Shown here in pieces: positions 32,783-40,934 of a stretch of 53,802 bases of DNA (its first letter is position 1; every line of letters starts with the position of its first letter). The translations under genes and the position numbers were made by a program. Origin of the DNA: Streptomyces sp. GKU 895 (GTDB lineage Bacteria; Actinomycetota; Actinomycetes; Streptomycetales; Streptomycetaceae). The notes below the pieces were generated by a model. The model was not told the DNA's origin, ran no database searches, and saw only the letters and a list, made by a program, of their open reading frames with translations. The stretch spans positions 1 to 53,802 of the forward strand of contig MWJO01000054.1 of assembly GCA_002027195.1 (NCBI GenBank), in the 5' to 3' direction.

Positions 32783-33558
32783 TCACGGTGTGTACAGATA
32801 CGGCGTCGTCGTGGTCAGCGGTTCGAAGCCGAGGCGTTCCAGGATGGGGCGGCTGGTGCTCATGGCGTCGACCTGGAGGTATCGATAGCCGCGTTCCACG
32901 GCCTCGCGGGCCCGCAGGGCGACCAGGGCGCGGTAGATACCCCGGCCACGCCACGCCTCGACGGTGCCGCCGCCCCAGAGGCCGGCGAACCGGGTCCCGG
33001 GCACCAGCTCCATCCGGGCCGCGCTGACCGGGGTGTCCCCGTCCAGTGCGACGACGGCGACCACGGTCTCGGGGTCGGCGGTGAGCTGGGCGAGCAGTTG
33101 GTGGCGCAGCCGGGTGCTGTCGGTGCCGAAGGCCGCCTCGTGCACGTCGCCACGAGGTCGACACCGGCCTGGTCGGTGACGGGCAGGACGCGGATGCCCG
33201 CGGGCGGCTCGGCGTCCAGGGTGAGGTCGTTGACCTCGCCGATCATCAGAGTCTCCTCGGGCTGCGGGGTGAACCCCGCCGCTCTGAGCCGCTGTCCGAG
33301 GTCCACGGGCAGGTCGTGGCCGTAGAGCTTCCATTCGAACTCGTGGCCGAGTCCTGAGTAGTACGCGATCTGCTCGGCGATCGCGGCGTCCGCGCTGCCG
33401 GCGTCCAGATCGGACCACACCACGCCGTTCCAGCCCTGCGCGGTGGAGACCTGCCTGACCACCCTCCCCGTCCGTTCGATCCGGGACTCCGGGCTGTCCG
33501 GCTGTGCGCCCTCGCGCATGTCCCGGTCGTACAGGGCGAGCACCGCGTCATGATCCAT
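32783..33558 (-). CDS. GNAT acetyltransferase, one frameshift
   Basis: About 258 residues when one missing C at about 33145-33152 is restored (GTGGCGACGTG should read GTGGCCGACGTG). The N-terminal half MDHDAVLALYDRDMREGAQP through VLPVTDQAGVDLVA is in one frame. The GNAT core HEAAFGTDSTRLRHQLL, VSAARMELVPGTRFAGLWGGGTVEAWRGRGIYRALVAL and YLQVDAMSTSRPILERLGF is in the other. The acetyl-CoA motif WRGRGIYRAL is intact. ATG at 33558 has GGAG seven bases upstream. The acceptor is unknown. Confidence 0.85.
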
Positions 33559-33658
33559 GAGTTCACTCCAGCACCAGGAGGCACCCGGGGCAACACCATT
33601 ACGGGTCATGATGTCCGGGAGCATTCCGTAGCCGCCCGGTCGAGGAGGGCCGTACGCC

Positions 33659-34138
33659 ATGGTCGTGAAGGACGAGGAGCTGCCGCATCTGCGCCGCTGT
33701 GTGGAGCTGGCCACCGAGGCGTTGGAGGCCGGGGACGAGCCGTTCGGCTCGGTCCTGGTGGGCGGGGACGGCGCGGTGCTCGCCGAGGACCACAACCGGG
33801 TCGCCTCCGGGGACCGCACCCGCCACCCCGAGTTCGAACTGGCGCGCTGGTCCGCGGCCCACCTGACGCCCGAGGAGCGGGCGGCGGCGACCGTGTACAC
33901 CTCCGGCGAGCACTGCCCGATGTGCGCGGCCGCGCATGCCTGGGTGGGTCTCGGCCGCATCGTGTACGTGGCCTCCTCCGCGCAACTGGTCGACTGGCTC
34001 GGCCAATTGGGCGTACCGGCGGCTCCGGTGCGCGCCCTGCCGGTGCGGGAGGTGGCACCGGACGTGGTCGTGGACGGGCCGGTGCCGCAGCTCGCGGAGG
34101 AGGTGCACGCCCTGCATCGCCGCTTCCACCGGCGGTGA
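33659..34138 (+). CDS. Zinc-dependent nucleoside/base deaminase
   Basis: A 159-residue cytidine-deaminase-fold protein. The first zinc motif is TRHPEFELA (HPE, where most members have HAE) and the second is TSGEHCPMCAAAHAW (PCxxC type). The glutamate proton shuttle is present. The set resembles guanine deaminase or tRNA adenosine deaminase-like proteins; the HPEFE variant is common among uncharacterised streptomycete members, so I do not assign a base. ATG at 33659 lies 100 bases from the divergent GNAT gene. Confidence 0.88.
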   Translation: MVVKDEELPHLRRCVELATEALEAGDEPFGSVLVGGDGAVLAEDHNRVASGDRTRHPEFELARWSAAHLTPEERAAATVYTSGEHCPMCAAAHAWVGLGRIVYVASSAQLVDWLGQLGVPAAPVRALPVREVAPDVVVDGPVPQLAEEVHALHRRFHRR

Positions 34139-34522
34139 GGCCCGCGGGGCCCGGGACGCAGCCGTCCGGGTGAGGGGGCTACGACCGGAAAGGCCTCCGG
34201 GCCAGGGAGGACGGCCCGGCATCCGACACAGCGGGAGGCGCTTGCCCTTGCTGTGGGCACGTCGACCGATGGCGGGCCCACATCTCGACGGTCACCGCCG
34301 CCCGCAGCCCCCTGCCGCCCACCGTGTACCGCTCCTCGCGATCGGCCTGTCCGACATGATCCGCTGACGGCGGACGGGCGCCGAGGCTCGGCGCGGCGCT
34401 TCGGTGAGCACGGGGACGGCAAGGCCCCGGCGACGGCTGGCGCGGCGCCTCGGTGAGTGCGGCGGAGGCCCCGCCGGTCGCCATTCCGGCAGGGTCTTCC
34501 GTCGTCCTCGCCAGGACGGGAC
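34139..34522. other. Intergenic region without a supported gene
   Basis: I see no credible coding frame here: the open frames lack family resemblance and balanced codon positions. It contains one imperfect direct repeat, a 24-base unit at 34390-34413 and again at 34439-34462 with 21 matches. The convergent ends of the deaminase and chaplin genes flank it. Confidence 0.5.
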
Positions 34523-35182
34523 TCAGCGCGCCGACCCGGGGCGGAACCGCCGGTACAGCGCCGCCCCGCCGAGCAGCAGCGCGGCACTGCCCGCCGCGGC
34601 CGGGAGCGTGAGGTCGGTGCCGGTGTGGGCGAGGGAGGCCACGGGCTGCCGGGGCGTGGGCACGGTGGCCTTGGGGCCCGGGTGGGCCTTGGGCGGCGTG
34701 TGCGGCTTCGGGGCCGGGTGCTGCGGGGGCTCGCCGGGAGTGTCGCCGGGAGTGTCGCCGGGGGTGTGGACGGACTCGTTGCCGGTGGCCGGGTTGCCGA
34801 TGCCGACCACGTTCACGCTGTTGCCCGTGATGTTCACGGGCAGATGGACGGGGAGCTGAACGCCGTTGCCGGAGATCACGCCGGGCGAGTCCTGCTCGTC
34901 GCCCTCGGCCGTGGCGCCCGCGGGTGCCCCGGAGTCCGCCCCGCCCTCGTTGACACAGCTGTTGCCCGCGGCCGGGTTCAGGAGCCCCACCACGTTCACG
35001 GTGTTGCCGCACACGTCGACCGGTACGTGCACCGGCAGCTGGATCGTGTTGCCGGAGATCACCCCGGGCGAGCCGGCCGCGGTACCGTCCGCCGACGAAT
35101 CCGCGTACGCCGGCATCGACACAGCCATGGCGCCGGACACCGCGGCGACGGCGATCACACCGTTTCGGGTAACCCGTTTCAT
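34523..35182 (-). CDS. Long chaplin with sortase signal, second domain cysteine-free
   Basis: A 219-residue cell-wall-anchored chaplin. A signal peptide covers residues 1-27. The first chaplin domain (about 38-78, SPGVISGNTIQLPVHVPVDV then NTVNVVGLLNPAAGNS) carries Cys58 and Cys76. The second (about 99-139) has the same pattern but Thr119 and Ser137 where the cysteines should be. A proline-rich linker follows, then the sortase motif LAHTG at 184-188, a hydrophobic helix and a basic tail, as in ChpA-C. Long chaplins anchor the amyloid coat that lets aerial hyphae emerge. The linker includes a 12-base triple repeat. Confidence 0.93.
   Translation of the reverse strand: MKRVTRNGVIAVAAVSGAMAVSMPAYADSSADGTAAGSPGVISGNTIQLPVHVPVDVCGNTVNVVGLLNPAAGNSCVNEGGADSGAPAGATAEGDEQDSPGVISGNGVQLPVHLPVNITGNSVNVVGIGNPATGNESVHTPGDTPGDTPGEPPQHPAPKPHTPPKAHPGPKATVPTPRQPVASLAHTGTDLTLPAAAGSAALLLGGAALYRRFRPGSAR
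34729..34764 (-). repeat. Three 12-base tandem repeats in the chaplin linker
   Basis: Units at 34729-34740, 34741-34752 and 34753-34764 follow TGTCGCCGGGAG with small changes and encode PGDT/PGDT/PGEP. The repeat keeps frame, so copy-number change would only lengthen or shorten the wall-spanning linker. Confidence 0.8.
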
Positions 35183-35370
35183 AGGTTCCCTGCCTTCCAG
35201 ACTTGGTCACGGGCAGTCGCCCGCACCGGATAAAACGCGGGTGAACCAATCCGAGTTATGGCTTATCGGCCTTTCACCCCATCGAGCGGCACGGTTGTCG
35301 AACTAGCAGTAAAACCGTCGAATGCGCATGGAGCGGCGCAGGATAAGGCACTTCATATGATCCCGCCCGT

Positions 35371-35389
35371 CCGGAGGCGTCCCCTCCGG
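35371..35389 (+). promoter_or_regulatory. Hairpin CCGGAGG/CCTCCGG upstream of the secreted hydrolase
   Basis: Seven-base perfect arms (35371-35377 and 35383-35389) enclose a five-base loop in the 272-base gap between the chaplin and hydrolase starts. No T run follows. It may be an operator or leader hairpin of the plus-strand gene. The rest of the gap is AT-rich around 35260-35340 and looks like promoter DNA for both genes. Confidence 0.35.
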
Positions 35390-35454
35390 AGGCCGCCTAT
35401 CGTGAGCGTGGGTGCCGCTCTCCCGGTCCGCGACGGGCGCCCTTGGAGGCATCG

Positions 35455-37049
35455 ATGCTGGCCAAGCTGTCTGGGCGGCCCCTGCTTCGGTATGGCGCCG
35501 TCACCGGGGCGGTCGGACTGGCGCTGCTGGGCGCGGGGCTGCCGACGGTGACCACGGACACGGACACGCCGGACCTTTCGCGCTTCTACGACCAGAAGGT
35601 CACGTGGTCCAAGTGCAAGGGCCTGGACGCGCCCAAGGACCTGCAGTGCGGCAAGGTCACCGTCCCCCTCGACTACTCCCGGCCCAAGGCGGGCACGCTC
35701 GAACTGGCCCTGGCCCGTTATCGGGCGACCGGTGATTCCCGGGGTTCGCTGCTGCTGAACTTCGGCGGTCCGGGCGGCGCCGGCGTCAGCGAACTCGCCG
35801 CCGGTGGGGACGAGTTCATGGGCCTGGCCAAGGGCTACGACGTGGTGTCCTTCGACCCGCGCGGCGTCGGCCGGTCCTCGCCCGTCAGTTGCGGGGACGG
35901 CACCGACGAGGCGCTGGCGGCGACGGACGACGGTTCCGAGGTGAGCGACGATCCGCGCGCCGTGCTCACGCAGTTGAAGAAGGCCGCCGCCGCGTGCGCC
36001 GAGCACTCCGGCCCCGTCCTGCCCCACATCGGCACGGTCGAGGCGGCCCGCGACCTCGACGTGATGCGCCAGGCACTGGGCGACAAGAAGCTCAACTACC
36101 TCGGTTTCTCCTACGGAACCCGGCTCGGCGCGGTGTACGCGGCCCAATTCCCCAAGAAGGTGGGCCGGTTGGTCCTCGACGGCGTCGACACCCTGACCGA
36201 GCCCATGACGGAGCAGGCCCTGGTGGGCGCCGAGGGGCAGCAGAAGGCGCTGGACGACTTCATCGACTGGTGCGCCGAGGACATCGCCTGTCCGTTCGGC
36301 CAGGACCCGCGCAGCGCCCGGGAGCAGGTCGTACGGCTGATCGACTCGCTGGACGAGGACCCGGTGCCGACCGACTGGGGCGGCACCTTCTCCGGCCAGG
36401 ACCTCGTGAGCGCCATCTCCCAGGCCCTTTACAGCAGAGAGCTGTGGCCGTCCCTGGAGCGGGCGATCGCCCAGCTCGTCGAGGACGGCGACACCCGTGG
36501 CGTCCTGAGCTTCACGGGCGGCGGCTACGCGCTGCCGCGCCGGGCGGCCGACGACGACGGCAACGGCAACGGCGAGCTCGCCGACGAGGAGGACGTCCCG
36601 CTGGACAACCTGCCGGCCGCGCTGATGGCGATCAACTGCGCGGACGACCCGGACCGCCCCAGCGCCGACGAGATCACCCGGAACCTCGGCCGGCTGCGCG
36701 CCGAGTACGAGGAGGTGTCCCCCGTCTTCGGCCGCTACCGCCTGACCGAGGTGCTGATGTGCTACGGCCGGCCCAAGGGCACCGACTACATCCGCGAGGA
36801 CGTCCGGGACGTCGACGGCCGAAGATGCTCCTCGTCGGCACCCGCGGCGACCCGGCGACGCCGTACCGCTGGACGGTGGAGACCGCGAAGCGGCTGGGCG
36901 ACGCCGCCGTGGTGCTCGACAACAAGGGCGACGGCCACACCGGGTACGGCTCCTCGAAGTGCGTGCAGCGCAAGGTCGACGCCTTCCTGCTGTACGGCTC
37001 CCTGCCGCCCAGCGGCAGCTCCTGCGGCTCGGAGGAGGACGACCGTTGA
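35455..37049 (+). CDS. Secreted alpha/beta hydrolase, tripeptidyl aminopeptidase family, one frameshift
   Basis: About 531 residues when corrected. An N-terminal signal or anchor helix (YGAVTGAVGLALLGAGL) is followed by the Streptomyces tripeptidyl-aminopeptidase blocks: CGKVTVPLDYSRP, LLLNFGGPGGAG, YDVVSFDPRGVGRSSP and the nucleophile elbow LGFSYGTRLGAVYA. The tail PKMLLVGTRGDPATPYRW and GDGHTGYGSSKCV, holding the acid and catalytic histidine, lies in another frame. The shift is at about 36818-36824, where one base is missing. Without noticing it, the gene appears fused to the next one. Start ATG at 35455 has GGAGG six bases upstream. Exported peptidases of this group trim tripeptides from secreted proteins. 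Confidence 0.9.
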
Positions 37050-37080
37050 GCGCGCCTCCGCCGCCCTCACCCGGCCTCGG

Positions 37081-38721
37081 ATGAACCCGTCCGCCCCGCT
37101 CCTTTCGCCGTTCGCCCCCCGCCTGCGTTTGACTCGTGGTGTGCGTCGGTTCCTGTTGCTCGTGTGCGTCGCCCTGGCCGCGGTCGGGGCCCTGGCCCTG
37201 TGCCTCGCCGTCACTCCCTGGTGGTGGTGCGCGGCGGGGCCGCTGCTCGCCCTCACCGCGCTCGGCGCCTGGGACCTGGTCCAGGCCCGTCACTCGGTGC
37301 TGCGCAACTACCCCCTGCTCGGACATCTGCGCTTCCTGCTGGAGCGGCTGCGGCCGGAGATGCAGCAGTACTTCGTCGAGCGGAACTACGACGGCCGGCC
37401 CTTCGACCGTGATGTGCGCAGCATCGTCTACGAGCGCGCCAAGGGCGTGGACGCCGAGGAGCCGTTCGGCACGGAGCGGGACGTGTACGCCGACGGGTAC
37501 GAGTTCCTGGTGCCGTCGATGCGGCCGGTCGAGGTGCCGAAGGAGGTGCCGACGGTGCGGGTCGGCGGTCCGGACTGCAGGGCGCCGTACGACATGGCCC
37601 TGCTGAACGTGTCCGCGATGAGCTTCGGCTCCCTGTCCTCACACGCGATCCTCGCCCTGAACCGGGGTGCCGCGCTCGGGGGTTTCGCACACGACACCGG
37701 CGAGGGCGGCCTGTCCGAGTACCACCTGCGGGGCGGCGGCGACCTCATCTGGGAGATCGGGACCGGGTACTTCGGCTGCCGCACCCCCGAAGGGCGGTTC
37801 GACGGGCGGGAGTTCGCGGACAAGGCCGCCCTGCCCGAGGTGAAGTGCGTGTCCCTCAAGCTCTCCCAGGGTGCCAAACCGGGGATCGGCGGAGTGCTGC
37901 CGGGCGCCAAGGTGAACGCCGAGATCGCGCGGGCCCGGGACGTGCCGGAGGGCGAGACGGTGGTGTCGCCGCCGTACCACCGGGTGTTCGGCACTCCCCG
38001 CGAGCTGGTCAAGTTCCTCGCTCTGATGCGGGAGTTGGCGGGCGGCAAGCCGACCGGGTTCAAGCTGTGCGTGGGGTCGCGGCGGCAGTTCCTCGCCGTG
38101 TGCAAGGCGATGCTCGCGGAGGGGGTGACGCCCGACTTCATCGTGGTGGACGGCGCCGAGGGCGGGACGGGCGCGGCTCCGCTGGAGTTCGCCGACCATC
38201 TCGGGATGCCGCTCACGGAGGGGCTGATCACGGTGCGCAACGCCCTCGTCGGCGCCGGGCTGAAGGACCGCGTGCGGATCGGCGCGAGCGGCAAGGTGGC
38301 CACGGGCTCGGACATCGTCAAGCGGCTGCTCCAGGGCGCCGACTACACCAACGCGGCCCGGGCCATGATGTTCGCGATCGGCTGCATCCAGGCCCAGCGC
38401 TGCCACACCAACACCTGCCCCGTCGGCGTCACGACCCAGGACCCGCGCCGGGTGCGCGCACTGGACGTGGCCGACAAGTCGGCGCGCGTGCACCGGTTCC
38501 AGCGGGCGACGGTCCAGAGCGCCATGCAGATCATGGCGGCCATGGGGGTGGGCGACCCCGCGGAGCTGACCCCCGCGATGCTGGTGCGCCGCCTCGGTCC
38601 GACGACGGTCACGCCGTACGCCGAGCTGTACGACTGGCTCGCCCCCGGCGAGCTGCTCCAGCAGCCGCCCGCCTCCTGGGACGCCGACTGGCGGGCGGCG
38701 GACCCGGACTCGTTCGCCTGA
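37081..38721 (+). CDS. Membrane-anchored FMN-binding glutamate-synthase-family protein
   Basis: A 546-residue protein. Two membrane helices lie in about residues 20-65. From about residue 150 there is a glutamate-synthase FMN barrel: NVSAMSFGSLSSHAILALNRGA, GGDLIWEIGTGYFGCRT, KLSQGAKPGIGGVLPGAKVN, VDGAEGGTGAAPLEFADHLG and the 3Fe-4S ligand set CIQAQRCHTNTCPVG (Cys-x5-Cys-x4-Cys). It lacks the glutaminase and structural domains of GltB. The reaction of this short form is not settled; an FMN/FeS oxidoreductase on the membrane is likely. ATG at 37081 is 31 bases beyond the preceding stop. Confidence 0.87.
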   Translation: MNPSAPLLSPFAPRLRLTRGVRRFLLLVCVALAAVGALALCLAVTPWWWCAAGPLLALTALGAWDLVQARHSVLRNYPLLGHLRFLLERLRPEMQQYFVERNYDGRPFDRDVRSIVYERAKGVDAEEPFGTERDVYADGYEFLVPSMRPVEVPKEVPTVRVGGPDCRAPYDMALLNVSAMSFGSLSSHAILALNRGAALGGFAHDTGEGGLSEYHLRGGGDLIWEIGTGYFGCRTPEGRFDGREFADKAALPEVKCVSLKLSQGAKPGIGGVLPGAKVNAEIARARDVPEGETVVSPPYHRVFGTPRELVKFLALMRELAGGKPTGFKLCVGSRRQFLAVCKAMLAEGVTPDFIVVDGAEGGTGAAPLEFADHLGMPLTEGLITVRNALVGAGLKDRVRIGASGKVATGSDIVKRLLQGADYTNAARAMMFAIGCIQAQRCHTNTCPVGVTTQDPRRVRALDVADKSARVHRFQRATVQSAMQIMAAMGVGDPAELTPAMLVRRLGPTTVTPYAELYDWLAPGELLQQPPASWDADWRAADPDSFA

Positions 38722-38724
38722 GGG

Positions 38725-39154
38725 TCAGCCCTCCCAGTACGCCAACCGCCGCAGCGCCTGCGCGGCCTGGCCGAAGCCGTCGTCGCCGAGCACGGCACGC
38801 AGCTCCGCGTTGAAGCGGTCGATCTCCGGCTGCGCGGCGGTCAGCGCTCTCTCCCCCGCCTCGGTCAACTCCAGGATCACGGCCCGGTGTTCACGCGGAT
38901 GCGCCGACTTCGCGACGAGCCCCGCCGCGGTGAGCCGGGCGACGAGCGCGGTGACCGCCGACTCGCGCAGGCCGAGCGTGCGGGCGAGGCTGCTGCTGGG
39001 TCTGCCGGGGCTCGTCGCGCACCGCGAACAGCGCGCCGATCTGGGCCGTGGTCACCCCGGCGGCGGACAGGCAGCGCCGGTCGGCGCTCGTGCGCAGCCG
39101 GTGGGCCGCCCGCTGGAGCAGGAAGTAGAGGCGCAGGTCGGGCTCGGCGGACAT
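38725..39154 (-). CDS. MarR-family regulator, one frameshift
   Basis: A 142-residue MarR protein once one extra C at about 39005-39010 is removed. The N-terminus MSAEPDLRLYFLLQRAAHRL continues to ALFAVRDEPG; the rest (RPSSSLARTLGLRESAVTALVARLTAAGLVAKSAHPREHRAVILELTEAGERAL) lies in another frame. The normal wing motif HPREHRAVILELTEAG is present. ATG at 39154 faces a divergent thioesterase gene across a 66-base gap that contains a perfect inverted repeat. Repression of the thioesterase and of itself is the simplest reading. Confidence 0.85.
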
Positions 39155-39191
39155 GGGCCGATGTTGACAGAGGACACCGGCGGGCGCCACT

Positions 39192-39213
39192 CTCACTTCA
39201 CTGATGAAGTGAG
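39192..39213. promoter_or_regulatory. Perfect inverted repeat CTCACTTCA-N4-TGAAGTGAG, MarR operator candidate
   Basis: Nine-base perfect arms with a CTGA centre lie between the divergent MarR gene (start 39154) and thioesterase gene (start 39221), ending seven bases before the latter. It is the only strong dyad in the 66-base gap. Binding by the adjacent MarR protein is inferred. Confidence 0.65.
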
Positions 39214-39220
39214 GTGCGCG

Positions 39221-39655
39221 GTGAGCGACACGATGGATCTGGAGCTGGCCCGGAAGGTCCTCGGGGAACAGCCCTTCAGCAGGCTGCTGGGCGCCCGGGT
39301 GACGGCTTTCGGGGACGGCACGGCCACCCTGGAGCTGGACATCCGCGAGGAGCTGCTCCAGCAGTACGGCTTCGTGCACGGCGGGGTGCTGTCCTACGCG
39401 GCCGACAACACCCTCACCCTCGCCGCGGCGACCGTCGTGGGGCCGGGGCTGATCACGTCCGGGTTCACCATCGACTATCTGCGCCCGGCCACCGGCTCGG
39501 TCCTGCGCGCGCACGGCCAGGTGGTGCGGGCCGGCCGCACCCGTGTCGTGACCCGCTGCGAGGTCGTCACGGTGGACGACACCGGCGCGGAGAGCCTGTG
39601 CGCGGTGGCGCAGGGGAACATCGCCGTGCTCGAAGGACCGGGTGGCAGAAGCTAG
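39221..39655 (+). CDS. PaaI-type hotdog thioesterase
   Basis: A 144-residue hotdog-fold acyl-CoA thioesterase. The signature QYGFVHGGVLSYAADNTLTLAAATV includes the HGG turn and catalytic aspartate region; SGFTIDYLRPATGSVLRAHGQVVRAGR is the central strand pair. PaaI-type enzymes hydrolyse stalled aromatic or short acyl-CoA esters. GTG at 39221 has TGAGG seven bases upstream; earlier in-frame codons fall within the operator. It shares its control region with a MarR gene and ends one base before the arginine deiminase stop. Confidence 0.88.
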   Translation: MSDTMDLELARKVLGEQPFSRLLGARVTAFGDGTATLELDIREELLQQYGFVHGGVLSYAADNTLTLAAATVVGPGLITSGFTIDYLRPATGSVLRAHGQVVRAGRTRVVTRCEVVTVDDTGAESLCAVAQGNIAVLEGPGGRS

Positions 39656-39656
39656 T

Positions 39657-40916
39657 TCAGAACTCGACCGGGTCCCGCACGATCGGGCAGGTCATGCAGT
39701 GGCCGCCGCCCCGGCCGCGGCCGAGCTCGGCGCCGACGATGGTGACGACCTCGATGCCGGCCTTGCGCAGCAGGGTGTTGGTCTGGGTGTTGCGGTCGTA
39801 GGTGAACACCACGCCGGGTTCCAGGGCGACCGCGTTGTTGCCGCTGTCCCACTGCTGGCGCTCGGAGGCGTACACGTCGCCGCCGGTCTCCACGACCCGC
39901 AGCCCGGGCAGTCCGAGCGCCTTGGCGACGACGTCGACGAACGGGGTCGAGCCCTCGTCGGTCAGTTCGATGCCGGGCGCCTTGTCGCTGGGGCGCAGGG
40001 AGAAGGTGTGGACGCCGTCCATGATGGTCGGGTAGAGGGTGACCAGGTCGCGGTCGGCGAAGGTGAAGACGGTGTCGAGGTGCATCGCGGAGCGCAGTTT
40101 CGGCATGCCGGCGACGATGACGTGCTCGGCGGCGCCGTTCTGGAACAGTGCGGCGGCCACCTGGGTGATGGCCTGGCGTGAGGTGCGCTCGCTCATGCCC
40201 ATCAGGACGACGCCGTTACCGACGGGCATGATGTCGCCGCCCTCGAACGTGGCCTGGCCCCAGTCGAGTTCGGGGTCGCCCCACCAGACGGTGGAGCCGA
40301 CGTAGTCGGGGTGGAAGCTGTAGACCGCCTTCATCAGCAGCGTCTCGTCGTGCCGGGCGGGCCAGTACAGCGGGTTGAGCGTGAGGCCGCCGTAGAGCCA
40401 GCACGTGGTGTCGCGGGTGTAGAGGGTGTTGGGCAGCGGCGGCATCAAGTACTCGCGTACGCCGGTGGATTCACGGGCGAGGTCGAGATAGCCGGAGCGG
40501 AAGTCCTCGGGCAGGTCGGTCGTGGCCAGGCCGCCGATCAGGTATTTCGCGAGGCGGTCGGGTTCGAGGGACTCCAGGTACGCGCGGGTCTGTTCGACCA
40601 GGCCGAGGCCGACCTCGTTGGCGACGATCTTCCGGTCCAGGAGCCAGTCCCGGGCGCCCGGCACCGCCATGGTCTGGGCGAGCAGCTCGTGCAACTCCAC
40701 CACCTCGACGTCGCGTTCGCGCAGCTTGTTGACGAAGTCCGCGTGGTCGCGCTGGGCGTTCTCCACCCACATGACGTCGTCGAAGAGCAGGTCGTCGGAG
40801 TTGGTCGGGGTGAGCCTGCGGTGGGCGAGCCCGGGGGCGCAGACCAGCACCTTGCGGAGTCTGCCGACCTCGGAGTGGACGCCGTACGCGGGACGGGTGT
40901 CTTGGCTACTGGTCAC
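39657..40916 (-). CDS. arcA: Arginine deiminase
   Basis: A 419-residue arginine deiminase of full length, converting arginine to citrulline and ammonia in the cytoplasm. Catalytic residues are intact: the nucleophile Cys407 in GGGHCMTCP, the histidine in MHLDTVF, and aspartates in the FEGGD and LYTRDTT segments. Start GTG at 40916 has GGAAGG upstream. It lies 18 bases downstream of the permease gene on the same strand, forming arcD-arcA. Ornithine transcarbamylase and carbamate kinase genes are not in the window, so ATP production would need partners elsewhere; the ammonia may also serve acid resistance. Confidence 0.96.
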   Translation of the reverse strand: MTSSQDTRPAYGVHSEVGRLRKVLVCAPGLAHRRLTPTNSDDLLFDDVMWVENAQRDHADFVNKLRERDVEVVELHELLAQTMAVPGARDWLLDRKIVANEVGLGLVEQTRAYLESLEPDRLAKYLIGGLATTDLPEDFRSGYLDLARESTGVREYLMPPLPNTLYTRDTTCWLYGGLTLNPLYWPARHDETLLMKAVYSFHPDYVGSTVWWGDPELDWGQATFEGGDIMPVGNGVVLMGMSERTSRQAITQVAAALFQNGAAEHVIVAGMPKLRSAMHLDTVFTFADRDLVTLYPTIMDGVHTFSLRPSDKAPGIELTDEGSTPFVDVVAKALGLPGLRVVETGGDVYASERQQWDSGNNAVALEPGVVFTYDRNTQTNTLLRKAGIEVVTIVGAELGRGRGGGHCMTCPIVRDPVEF

Positions 40917-40934
40917 GGTGCACCTTCCGGGTCT

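Noticed and set aside
34179..35249. A 356-codon minus-strand frame through the chaplin and the region downstream
   Set aside because: It is a different frame from the unmistakable chaplin and is Arg/Ala/Gly-rich without domain character.
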